This document shows, piece by piece, positions 1 through 6,088 of a DNA stretch of 8,200 nucleotides (its first letter is position 1; the number at the start of each line of letters is the position of its first letter). The position numbers were made by a program, and so were the translations under genes. The notes below the pieces were generated by a model, which was not told the DNA's origin, made no database searches, and worked only from the letters and a program-made list of their open reading frames with translations. Origin of the DNA: Clostridia bacterium (GTDB lineage Bacteria > Bacillota > Clostridia > Saccharofermentanales > Saccharofermentanaceae); contig JADGQQ010000152.1 of NCBI GenBank assembly GCA_017881645.1, positions 1-8,200 on the forward strand, read 5' to 3'.

Positions 1-326
1 AATGAATTGAAGATGATATGCCCGCTCACCGCGAGAATATCATCGAACTCGTCTTCTTTAAAGGCCGGTGAAAACACATGCGTCTCTTTGCCCATTTCCT
101 CGTGACCGAGACGAGCCTCGTACAGACCGCTTGCCGCTGTCCCGTCGAGATACTGTCCGATCAGCGGGTACAGCGCATACATGGAAAACGCCTTCTGCGC
201 CAGTAGGATGCGTGCTCCGGTCCGGTGCGAGACACGGCGAAGCAGCTCCAGATTCTGTATCAGAAGCTTCTCATCGACAATATAGTACGGTGTCGGAATC
301 TGGTTCAGGTCAAAATCGATTTCCAT
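1..326 (-). CDS. nspC: Carboxynorspermidine decarboxylase, N-terminal part (cut by window edge)
   Basis: PLP-dependent decarboxylase that turns carboxynorspermidine or carboxyspermidine into norspermidine or spermidine in the cytoplasm. About 108 N-terminal residues are visible; the C-terminus lies beyond the left edge. Seen: the opening IPTPYYIVDEKLL, typical of this alanine-racemase/ornithine-decarboxylase-like fold; an AQKAFSM segment whose Lys45 should form the Schiff base with PLP; and a TAASGLYEARLG segment typical of NspC. I chose the ATG at 324-326. The ATG at 328-330, which overlaps the upstream stop codon, is in another frame and stops within seven codons. The gene begins three bases after the stop of the dehydrogenase gene, so the two are almost certainly co-transcribed and perhaps translationally coupled; only a weak GGTGG lies upstream. 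The family call is firm. The true polyamine product (spermidine or norspermidine) cannot be read from the sequence. Confidence 0.92.
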   Translation of the reverse strand, partial: MEIDFDLNQIPTPYYIVDEKLLIQNLELLRRVSHRTGARILLAQKAFSMYALYPLIGQYLDGTAASGLYEARLGHEEMGKETHVFSPAFKEDEFDDILAVSGHIIFNS

Positions 327-329
327 GCA

Positions 330-1529
330 TTAATCCACCAGTAAGGGATCGAAGCTCTCCTGCCACGGAAGACCCCATTGGTTGAGGGCCTCCATAAAAG
401 GATCCGGATCGAATTCTTCGATATTATGCACGCCGGGCTTGTTCCACGTGCCGTTCAGAAGCATCATCGCCCCGATCATCGCCGGCACGCCGGTCGTATA
501 GGAGATCGCCTGCGAGCCTACCTCACGGTAACACTCCTGATGATCACAGACATTGTATACATAGTAGGTGACCGGTTTCCCGTCCTTTATGCCGCGGCAG
601 ATGCAGCCGATATTCGTCTTGCCGACTGTGCGCGGTCCGAGAGATGCGGGGTCCGGCAGGACTGCTTTCAGGAACTGCAGCGGGACAATCTTTTTGCCTT
701 CGTATTCGATCGGCACAATCGAAGTCATGCCGACGTTCTCGAGACATTTGAGATGCGTGATATAGCTTTGTCCGAAGGTCATAAAAAATCGAATGCGCTT
801 GATTCCGGTGATATTGAGCGCCAGGGATTCGAGTTCTTCATGATGCAGCAGGTACATATCCTTCTGTCCGATTTCAGGAAAATCATAGACACGCTTTATG
901 GCCATCGGTTCGGTCTCCACCCAGTCACCGTTCTCCCAGTAACTGCCGTTGGCGGTCACTTCACGGATATTGATTTCCGGATTGAAGTTCGTAGCAAAAG
1001 GATATCCGTGGTCGCCGGCATTCGCGTCCAGAATGTCCAGATAATGAATCTCGTCAAAATAGTGCTTCAGCGCATACGCAGAGAAAACACCGGTAACACC
1101 GGGATCGAATCCGCTGCCCAAAAGAGCCGTAATGCCGGCTTTCTCAAACCGCTCCTGGTAATCCCACTGCCATTTATATTCAAATTTTGCCGTATCCATC
1201 GGCTCATAATTGGCTGTATCGACATAATTCGTCTTTGTCGCCAGACAGGCGTCCATAATCGTCAGGTCCTGATACGGAAGAGCCAGATTGATTACGACGT
1301 CCGGCTGAAAACGGTTGATCAGTGCAATGAGTTCCTCTACATGATCTGCATCGACGTGCGCCGTGCTGATTTTGGTTTTTCCGCCGTCCAGCTTCGCTTT
1401 CAGGGCGTCGCATTTGCTTTGGGTCCGGCTGGCAATGCAAATTTCCTCAAATACATCACTGTTCTGGCAGCACTTATGAATGGTTACGGATGCAACTCCG
1501 CCGCATCCGATAATTAACGCCTTACCCAT
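330..1529 (-). CDS. Carboxynorspermidine dehydrogenase/synthase (saccharopine dehydrogenase family)
   Basis: NADPH-dependent enzyme of the saccharopine dehydrogenase-like family. In the known pathway it condenses aspartate beta-semialdehyde with putrescine or 1,3-diaminopropane to give carboxyspermidine or carboxynorspermidine, the substrate of NspC. The protein has 399 residues, the usual full length. Seen: an N-terminal Rossmann dinucleotide-binding turn (LIIGCGGVAS, residues 5-14); a DVVINLALP segment closing the nucleotide-binding half; YVDTANYEP; and the GSGFDPGVTGVF and DANAGDHGYPF segments typical of this branch rather than of lysine-forming saccharopine reductases. GGAGGA (1537-1542) lies seven bases before the ATG. 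The tight link to nspC settles the pathway. The opposite strand is also open for nearly the whole gene, which is a codon-composition shadow. Symbols vary between organisms (CANSDH, lys1-like), so none is assigned. Confidence 0.94.
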   Translation of the reverse strand: MGKALIIGCGGVASVTIHKCCQNSDVFEEICIASRTQSKCDALKAKLDGGKTKISTAHVDADHVEELIALINRFQPDVVINLALPYQDLTIMDACLATKTNYVDTANYEPMDTAKFEYKWQWDYQERFEKAGITALLGSGFDPGVTGVFSAYALKHYFDEIHYLDILDANAGDHGYPFATNFNPEINIREVTANGSYWENGDWVETEPMAIKRVYDFPEIGQKDMYLLHHEELESLALNITGIKRIRFFMTFGQSYITHLKCLENVGMTSIVPIEYEGKKIVPLQFLKAVLPDPASLGPRTVGKTNIGCICRGIKDGKPVTYYVYNVCDHQECYREVGSQAISYTTGVPAMIGAMMLLNGTWNKPGVHNIEEFDPDPFMEALNQWGLPWQESFDPLLVD

Positions 1530-1694
1530 GGTACATTCCTCCGTATGAATAATTTGAAGACAGCCAATGGCCTTTAGGCAAAATGGATATCTGACAAATT
1601 GAATATATCATAAATAACCGACCGATTGGCGTATGCAGCGGAGTAATTTCGAAAAGCACCGCCGGCCGACATGATTTCCCGCGACAAAAAACGT

Positions 1695-1737
1695 ATGACG
1701 ATTAAAAATGCCATATTTATAATTTAATGTGTATAAT
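1695..1737 (+). promoter_or_regulatory. Probable sigma-A-type promoter(s) of the lipoprotein gene
   Basis: Two exact TATAAT boxes lie in the AT-rich stretch before the gene. The first (1718-1723) has ATGACG (1695-1700) exactly 17 bases upstream, matching TTGACA at four of six positions. The second (1732-1737) has ATGCCA (1708-1713) 18 bases upstream, also four of six. Either or both could drive the gene; transcription would begin roughly 20-40 bases before the start codon. Read by eye. Confidence 0.55.
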
Positions 1738-1752
1738 ATCATCAAAACATGT

Positions 1753-1756
1753 GAGG
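1753..1756 (+). promoter_or_regulatory. Ribosome binding site that decides the lipoprotein start
   Basis: GAGG (1753-1756) lies ten bases before the ATG at 1767. A TTG at 1758 extends the frame by three codons but sits one base after the GAGG, too close to be used. The ATG start also gives a compact lipoprotein signal peptide. Confidence 0.6.
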
Positions 1757-1766
1757 TTTGAAATTT

Positions 1767-2984
1767 ATGTGTCTTCGCAATATTCTTTTCGTCGGTATTA
1801 TCCTCATATTATGTGTCGCTTTTGCAGGCTGCGGAAGCAGGAAAAACATCCGTGTGTCTGAAGTATCCGTTCCGTCCTCCATGACGGAATCCTCTTCTCT
1901 CATTACAGCGGCATCCGTTCCGTCCGGATCTGCAGAAACGGAACCGGGCGCACCCGCCGCACAGCTCAAAGGACTGGATGTATGGGTTACATCCGGCGGC
2001 GGCGGACAGCTGGAACCCGCGTTTTCCGGAGATATTCTTGACTATACAATTCATGTTGACAGCGACATTGCCCACATCAAGATGCTTCCATCGGCTCAGG
2101 ATTCGACTGATCTGATTACTTTCCCGGGTGAAGAAATTACCGGCGAAAATACTATCGAATCAGATTTGCAGCCCGGTTCGAACTTCTTTTCCATAACCGT
2201 GCAGGACACCAGCGGAAATACCTCCGTTTATCAGATCGATGTCGAAAGAAAAGACCCCCAGCCTATGCTTGATTCTTTTCTGCCGCTGACATTTGAAGAT
2301 GTAAAAACCGGATTCAGCATGTCGTACCGACTGTACATTCCGACTGATTACGATGCCGGAAAATCCTATCCCATCGTTCTTTTTCTCCACGGTTATGGTG
2401 AAATCGGTATGGATAACAGTTCTCAGATTCTTGCGAGTCAGGGCGCAGCCATTTGGGCCTCACCGCAGGAGCAGCAGGACCATCCCTGTTTTGTATTGGC
2501 TCCGCAGTCAACGATGACAGGCTGGACATCCATTGCTTCGTACGGGTTGGATGATCCGTATAAACCGCAGGCGGATCTGGAACTCGCGTATAAGATGCTC
2601 CAAAGTGTTATAAGTGAATACAGCATTGATACCAACCGTGTATATGGAACCGGTTCCTCAATGGGAGGATATGGCATATGGGCCATGGCGATTGAACACC
2701 CCGATCTCTTTGCTGCGATCGTGCCCGTGTGCGGCGATGCGGATCAGTCGGCAGTGTCCGTACTGAAGGACCTCCCGGTCTGGATATTTCAAGCCGAATC
2801 CGATCCTACAATCCCATCCTCTCATGCAAAAGATCTTGTTCCGTTTTTGCAGAATCTAGGGTCGTCTCCCAGGTTTACACTTTACGATGCGGACACCTAT
2901 TTCTATCCATCTGCACATTTTTCCTGGGTTCCGGCCTATGCCGACGAAGATATGCGCACATGGCTTTTTGAACAAAGCCGATAA
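1767..2984 (+). CDS. Secreted lipoprotein: cadherin-like beta-sandwich domain plus alpha/beta-hydrolase esterase (predicted peptidase/esterase family)
   Basis: Predicted surface lipoprotein of 405 residues. A hydrophobic signal (about residues 6-20) ends in the lipobox AFAGC, with Cys22 as the lipidated residue. A Ser/Pro/Glu-rich linker follows to about residue 65. Residues ~67-162 match the bacterial cadherin-like beta-sandwich pattern (LKGLDVWVTSGG, LEPAFSGDILDYTIHV, LQPGSNFFSITV, VYQIDVERK). Residues ~183-405 form an alpha/beta hydrolase of the esterase/COG4099 'predicted peptidase' type: HGYGE near residue 208 (oxyanion region), nucleophile elbow GSSMG with Ser298, and the likely acid Asp346 and base His384 (SAHFSW). 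The catalytic triad therefore looks complete. It probably cleaves an ester, perhaps an acyl group on a polysaccharide; the substrate is unknown and peptidase activity is unproven for the family. It stands alone with its own promoter; the next gene on its strand is 184 bases away. Confidence 0.87.
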   Translation: MCLRNILFVGIILILCVAFAGCGSRKNIRVSEVSVPSSMTESSSLITAASVPSGSAETEPGAPAAQLKGLDVWVTSGGGGQLEPAFSGDILDYTIHVDSDIAHIKMLPSAQDSTDLITFPGEEITGENTIESDLQPGSNFFSITVQDTSGNTSVYQIDVERKDPQPMLDSFLPLTFEDVKTGFSMSYRLYIPTDYDAGKSYPIVLFLHGYGEIGMDNSSQILASQGAAIWASPQEQQDHPCFVLAPQSTMTGWTSIASYGLDDPYKPQADLELAYKMLQSVISEYSIDTNRVYGTGSSMGGYGIWAMAIEHPDLFAAIVPVCGDADQSAVSVLKDLPVWIFQAESDPTIPSSHAKDLVPFLQNLGSSPRFTLYDADTYFYPSAHFSWVPAYADEDMRTWLFEQSR

Positions 2985-3096
2985 ATCCGCGGCAGCGTCT
3001 CTGTCTGCATACACATGCGTGAAAGACTTTTTTCACCGGAGATGTCCGTAATTAAAACAAACGATATCACGAATATACTTTTAGAATCAATAGGCA

Positions 3097-3102
3097 TATA
3101 AT
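3097..3102 (+). promoter_or_regulatory. Probable -10 box for the first PAS-GGDEF gene
   Basis: Exact TATAAT within an AT-rich stretch, about 66 bases before the start codon. The hexamer 17 bases upstream (TATACT, 3074-3079) is a poor -35, so the promoter may need an activator or a different sigma factor. The palindrome at 3113-3128 would lie at or just after the start of transcription. Confidence 0.45.
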
Positions 3103-3112
3103 AAAGAAAATT

Positions 3113-3136
3113 ACACATGGCCGTGTGTTTTACACG
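3113..3136 (+). repeat. Palindrome with an overlapping second inverted repeat in the leader of the first cyclase
   Basis: Positions 3113-3128 (ACACATGG followed directly by CCGTGTGT) form a 16-bp palindrome with one imperfect pair, which is T-G and so tolerated in RNA. The right half also takes part in a second inverted repeat, CGTGT (3122-3126) with ACACG (3132-3136) around a five-base loop. The two pairings use the same central bases and exclude each other. It lies between a TATAAT box and the ribosome binding site, the expected place for a repressor operator or a small leader switch. The function is inferred. Confidence 0.45.
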
Positions 3137-3155
3137 ATATAGAATCATATGAATT

Positions 3156-3159
3156 GAGG
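3156..3159 (+). promoter_or_regulatory. Ribosome binding site that decides the start of the first cyclase
   Basis: GAGG lies nine bases before the ATG at 3169. The in-frame TTG (3154) overlaps it and the in-frame ATG at 3160 touches it, so neither could be used with this site. Confidence 0.65.
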
Positions 3160-3168
3160 ATGGTATAC

Positions 3169-4155
3169 ATGTCCGCATACGATTCCAAACGAGACATCAG
3201 TTCCTTACCGGCGGCAAAAGATGCCGGCGATCCCAACAGCGTGCGTTTGTCAGACCAGCTTCTGATTAACACGTTTATGAACAATTCACAGGACACCATT
3301 TATTTCAAGGACCATAATTCAAAGTTTGTCCTGAACAGCAAGGCGCATGCACAGGGATTCGGCGTGAAGAATCCGCGCGAATTAATCGGAAAGAGCGATA
3401 TGGATTTTTTTCCGGAAGCCTTCGCCCGGCAGACGATGATGGAAGAACAGGAAATCATGCGGACCGGTCAGCCGCAGATCGGGAAAATCGAGAGATGGAA
3501 GCAGCCGGCGGGCAACTATATCTGGTTTTCCGCCTCCAAATATCCGTTATATGATGAGAATGGCAAAATTGTCGGGACATGGGGCACATCGCGTGATGTT
3601 ACGGAGCTGAAGATGGCGGAGAATGCATTGGCCAATGCCAACAAAAAGCTTGAGATGCTGTCACGGATGGACGAATTATCCGGTCTTTGCAACCGCCGGT
3701 GTTTCTACGAAAGAATGAAAAAGGCAGCCAGCCGCTACGACCGCATGAAAAAGATCGGACAGGATACTTCGTTCTGTCTGATCGTGCTGGATATTGATCG
3801 ATTCAAATCCGTGAACGATACACTCGGCCATTTGCTCGGTGATGAAGTCATCCGTCATATTGCAGCGGTACTTGCAAAGCACAGCCGATCCTCTGATACG
3901 GTTTTCCGGGTCGGCGGAGATGAATATGCCATTCTCCTTCTGGAATCAGAGCTTGCGGCGGCAAAAGCCCAGGCGGAGTATCTGCGCAAAATTGTACAGG
4001 ACAGCCCGCTGGATCTGCATGATGCCAAAATTGAACTTACGATCAGTATGGGTGTGTCCTGCTACTGCGATCATTTGGACATTCGTAAAATGATTCACGA
4101 CGCGGACATGCATTTATATCAAGCCAAAAACATGGGGAGAAATCTCGTTTACTGA
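3169..4155 (+). CDS. PAS-GGDEF diguanylate cyclase (GGDEY variant), first paralogue
   Basis: Cytoplasmic sensor enzyme of 328 residues predicted to make c-di-GMP from two GTP. No membrane segment or signal peptide. A variable tail (1-30) is followed by a PAS domain (about 31-147) with SQDTIYFKD, LNSKAHA, LIGKSD.DF, WFSASKYPL and VGTWGTSR. A short coiled linker (about 149-165) leads to the GGDEF domain (about 167-328), which begins DELSGLCNRR and ends AKNMGRN. The metal-binding Asp208 (VLDIDRFK) is present. The signature is GGDEY (249-253), with Tyr in place of the usual Phe; the catalytic acids remain. An RSSD motif (240-243), five residues before the signature, fits the inhibitory I-site, so product feedback is likely. 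The PAS ligand cannot be deduced. The gene converges on the zinc-ribbon gene with 17 bases between stops. It is paralogous to the gene at 6089-7099. Confidence 0.93.
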   Translation: MSAYDSKRDISSLPAAKDAGDPNSVRLSDQLLINTFMNNSQDTIYFKDHNSKFVLNSKAHAQGFGVKNPRELIGKSDMDFFPEAFARQTMMEEQEIMRTGQPQIGKIERWKQPAGNYIWFSASKYPLYDENGKIVGTWGTSRDVTELKMAENALANANKKLEMLSRMDELSGLCNRRCFYERMKKAASRYDRMKKIGQDTSFCLIVLDIDRFKSVNDTLGHLLGDEVIRHIAAVLAKHSRSSDTVFRVGGDEYAILLLESELAAAKAQAEYLRKIVQDSPLDLHDAKIELTISMGVSCYCDHLDIRKMIHDADMHLYQAKNMGRNLVY

Positions 4156-4172
4156 TGGCTTCGAACCCTTCA

Positions 4173-4559
4173 TCAATTCCAGGAAGTAATTTCTTTGATC
4201 TCGACAGGTACTTTACATGTCGGGCAGTGCAGTTTCTGCACGTCCGGCACCGGCCCCATACGCCCCTTGCAATGACTGCAAAAATTGCGGATTGTGTAGC
4301 TTGAACTCTTATCCTTGACCTGTATTCTGGACCGCTCCTCGACATCTCCGCACCGGTTGCACCTGTATATTGTCTGCACCCGGATTATGTCGGAGCCGGG
4401 ATGCGCTGACAAGAATTCTCTCGCATCACTTCCGAGCAGCCCGTCGATAATATTCTCTCTGGTATAAGCGATCAGCTGTTCCTGATTCGCTCCGGTTCCT
4501 ATTTTAAAGGACTCCGCAAAGTCACATTTCGGGCATTTCAATGTGTATCCCCGTCCCAT
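4173..4559 (-). CDS. Small zinc-ribbon protein with four CxxC pairs, function unknown
   Basis: Hypothetical protein of 128 residues, not assigned to a named family. It has four CxxC knuckles: Cys9/12 (CPKC), Cys67/70 (CNRC), Cys94/97 (CSHC) and Cys112/115 (CPTC). They could form two zinc ribbons, 9/12 with 67/70 and 94/97 with 112/115, the first interrupted by a roughly 54-residue helical insert. No signal peptide or membrane span, so it is probably cytoplasmic. I start it at the ATG at 4557-4559 because AAAAGGAG (4567-4574) lies seven bases upstream. A longer in-frame start at 4625 would add 22 basic, non-conserved-looking residues and has no such site. It lies 77 bases downstream of the glycosyltransferase gene on the same strand, probably in the same transcript. 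Nucleic-acid binding is one possibility for such ribbons, but nothing in the sequence proves it. Confidence 0.75.
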   Translation of the reverse strand: MGRGYTLKCPKCDFAESFKIGTGANQEQLIAYTRENIIDGLLGSDAREFLSAHPGSDIIRVQTIYRCNRCGDVEERSRIQVKDKSSSYTIRNFCSHCKGRMGPVPDVQKLHCPTCKVPVEIKEITSWN

Positions 4560-4566
4560 GCATGTA

Positions 4567-4574
4567 CTCCTTTT
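4567..4574 (-). promoter_or_regulatory. Ribosome binding site that decides the zinc-ribbon start
   Basis: AAAAGGAG on the minus strand, seven bases before the ATG at 4557-4559. A nearer ATG (4561-4563) is in another frame. The site argues against the longer frame beginning at 4625. Confidence 0.65.
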
Positions 4575-4636
4575 CCTGATCCGGTAGGGTTCCTTTTCGT
4601 GTCTTCGGAAAACACTTTGGAGCACCTATTATTTTA

Positions 4637-5872
4637 TCACAAAAATTTGATTATTTTCTGCCAGATTTGCTGCGACTGCAGGTAATGACTGTAGTGCTTT
4701 TTTACATTTCCGTGATACTTCTCAAGTTCCTTCGCAATGTCGGCAAATCCGGGGCTTCCGAAATACTCGCAAATTTTGGGAAGTGTGACTGCCAGATTCT
4801 CTCGCATCAGCTGTATTTTCTCATCATAATGCTCCCGGTCGGTGATGTAAAGCAAGAGCGGTTTGTATCGGATCCATCCAATGCAGGCCTTATAGAAACG
4901 GGTAATATTCGCATCATTGTCTGCGCGAATCTGACGCAGTGAAATCGGAAGAACTCCGTCCATGAGGTGATTATATGTCGAAAAACCGTCGTGAAATGTG
5001 TAGCACGGAACGCGGAGCACGGTGCGTTCGCTTAAGCACGTGCTGAGGAATGTGTCTTCTCCCCTGGCGCCCGGAGGATTATAGAACGGACTCACCCGGT
5101 CCGGCTGCATAAGATTGATGCAAAGATTGGCTCCGGAAATGAATTTGGAGTGGTTTTTCTCTTCAACTTCCTCCGCCTGATTCGTCGTGAGAATCTTCGT
5201 GTCCGCGTACGTAACGCCTCCATTTTGCATCAGCGCGTAAATTTTATCCCAACTGACAATGTCGTTGCTGATGGCTTCAATGAATAACCGGAAATCCGAC
5301 ACGGTCAGCGTCTCATTAAAAAGAATATGTGGAATCGGAGAGATGTATCCGCAGTGATGCCCGTTCGTAATATCCGCATGTTTTATATGTTCCAGATGAA
5401 CCGAGAGAACCTGCTGACCTCCCCATAGAGCCGTGGATTGATTTTTCGTTACAGCCATCGGGTATTCGTCATCATCAAGAAAAAGCAGGCAGTCCATTTT
5501 GTTTTTCAGAGCCATGTAAAGAACAGCATTCCTTTTGCCTGCATAGCCTCCGCCAAAAACAATCTGCGCCTCCTTTTCGGTTATTACATGCGCGCCAGCC
5601 AGATATTCGATCTCTCTCTGTATTGCGGATGTGCCGATAAAATATGTCTGATCGATCTGGTCGCGAACATCTTCGCTGATATTGATGTAATCTTTTATCT
5701 GCGTATCTGCATACTTCAAATCATACGCGACAAAAAGATTCAAACGAATTTTCTGTTTGTCTGTCAGGGAGCTTTCCTGCCAGTTATAAACATACGTCCG
5801 CAGGATCTTTTGAAAGCTCTTTCGCCCCGTGGCAAAACCGACGCCCACTTTCATTTCTCTATTTATCTGCAT
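4637..5872 (-). CDS. Probable GT-A fold glycosyltransferase (GT2-like), substrate unknown
   Basis: Protein of 411 residues with no signal peptide or clear membrane span, probably cytoplasmic or membrane-associated. Features suggesting a nucleotide-sugar glycosyltransferase of GT-A type: a GGGYAGKRNAVLYMAL segment (107-122), like the (G)xxxARNxA segment before the metal site of GT2 enzymes; a hydrophobic strand ending in an acidic DDDE cluster (LLFLDDDEYP, 129-138), a DxD-like metal/nucleotide motif; and a later GARGEDTFL segment (268-276), where an ED pair could supply the catalytic base, followed by FHDGFSTYNH. The C-terminal third is largely helical. AAGGAG (5883-5888) lies ten bases before the chosen ATG; Met7 is a possible alternative start. 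It is divergent from the second PAS-GGDEF gene and is followed by the zinc-ribbon gene. Donor, acceptor and pathway are not readable; no wzx/wzy or capsule genes lie in the window. Confidence 0.7.
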   Translation of the reverse strand: MQINREMKVGVGFATGRKSFQKILRTYVYNWQESSLTDKQKIRLNLFVAYDLKYADTQIKDYINISEDVRDQIDQTYFIGTSAIQREIEYLAGAHVITEKEAQIVFGGGYAGKRNAVLYMALKNKMDCLLFLDDDEYPMAVTKNQSTALWGGQQVLSVHLEHIKHADITNGHHCGYISPIPHILFNETLTVSDFRLFIEAISNDIVSWDKIYALMQNGGVTYADTKILTTNQAEEVEEKNHSKFISGANLCINLMQPDRVSPFYNPPGARGEDTFLSTCLSERTVLRVPCYTFHDGFSTYNHLMDGVLPISLRQIRADNDANITRFYKACIGWIRYKPLLLYITDREHYDEKIQLMRENLAVTLPKICEYFGSPGFADIAKELEKYHGNVKKHYSHYLQSQQIWQKIIKFL

Positions 5873-5924
5873 TTTGTGAATTCTCCTTACAGACTGAAAC
5901 TATTTGATAAGAATATATGTATTG

Positions 5925-5953
5925 ATTATAGTTTATGTTTTCATCGAAAGCAA
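5925..5953 (-). promoter_or_regulatory. Probable promoter of the glycosyltransferase/zinc-ribbon pair
   Basis: On the minus strand, TTGCTT (5948-5953) and an exact TATAAT (5925-5930) are separated by 17 bases. The -10 lies about 50 bases before the start codon. The first three bases of the -35 match consensus. Read by eye. Confidence 0.55.
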
Positions 5954-6036
5954 AAACGTCCTGTTATTCTGGAAACAGTGCTTCATTTGAGGCATAATCC
6001 GGCAAAATATGTATACCGTTCACGCGGTCTTCGTAC

Positions 6037-6042
6037 TATAAT
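6037..6042 (+). promoter_or_regulatory. Probable -10 box for the second cyclase and the gene after it
   Basis: Exact TATAAT about 46 bases before the ATG at 6089. No good -35 is seen 16-18 bases upstream (TACCGT at 6014-6019 is poor), so an activator may be needed or the true promoter may lie elsewhere. Confidence 0.45.
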
Positions 6043-6078
6043 AATAGCAATATATTCAAAAGGATTTGTGCGATGCGC

Positions 6079-6083
6079 GGAGG
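6079..6083 (+). promoter_or_regulatory. Ribosome binding site that decides the second cyclase start
   Basis: GGAGG ends five bases before the ATG at 6089. This fixes the start although the frame stays open for some 650 bases upstream. The ATG at 6073 is in a different frame. Confidence 0.7.
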
Positions 6084-6088
6084 CAAAG

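Larger units (their letters stand above)
1530..1766. other. Divergent intergenic region between the polyamine operon and the lipoprotein gene
   Basis: About 237 non-coding bases that must carry both outward promoters. On the minus strand, TATGAT (1607-1612) is a fair -10 for the polyamine operon, but I see no good -35 at the right distance. On the plus strand the region ends in an AT-rich block with two TATAAT boxes, listed separately. A short overlapping repeat of the type GCCAATGGC / GCCTTTAGGC sits at 1563-1579; it is small and has no T-tract. I see no riboswitch, tRNA or small ORF with a ribosome binding site. Confidence 0.5.
5873..6088. other. Divergent intergenic region between the glycosyltransferase and second cyclase genes
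   Basis: About 216 AT-rich bases carrying outward promoters in both directions (listed separately). A shared regulator could act on both genes from here. I see no strong inverted repeat comparable to the one before the first cyclase. The plus-strand reading frame of the second cyclase happens to be open through this whole region and into the opposite gene; I regard that as chance. Confidence 0.5.

Noticed and set aside
68..385. 105-codon plus-strand frame over the nspC start
   Set aside because: It is antisense to nspC and the end of the dehydrogenase gene and shows no domain or ribosome binding site.
378..1517. A 379-codon open frame on the plus strand covering almost all of the dehydrogenase gene
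   Set aside because: It lies antisense to a full-length, clearly recognisable enzyme, lacks a convincing ribosome binding site and encodes no recognisable domain. It is a mirror of the codon pattern of the real gene.
1563..1579. Small overlapping palindromes (GCCAATGGC, GCCTTTAGGC) in the leader of the polyamine operon, considered as an operator or attenuator
   Set aside because: The arms are three to four bases long and no alternative partner or T-tract is nearby; such repeats are common by chance.
3019..3036. Inverted repeat GTGAAA/TTTCAC after the lipoprotein gene, considered as a terminator
   Set aside because: The stem is only six base pairs, mostly A-T, and no T-run follows it. It is too weak to call a terminator.
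4154..4173. GATG/CATC repeat between the convergent stops of the first cyclase and the zinc-ribbon gene, considered as a two-way terminator
   Set aside because: Only four strong pairs and no flanking T- or A-tract. How transcription ends between these genes is not visible.
5438..6088. Open in-frame extension upstream of the second cyclase (about 217 codons)
   Set aside because: It runs antisense to the glycosyltransferase gene and across the divergent promoter region. GGAGG five bases before the ATG at 6089, and the matching layout of the paralogue, support the short start.
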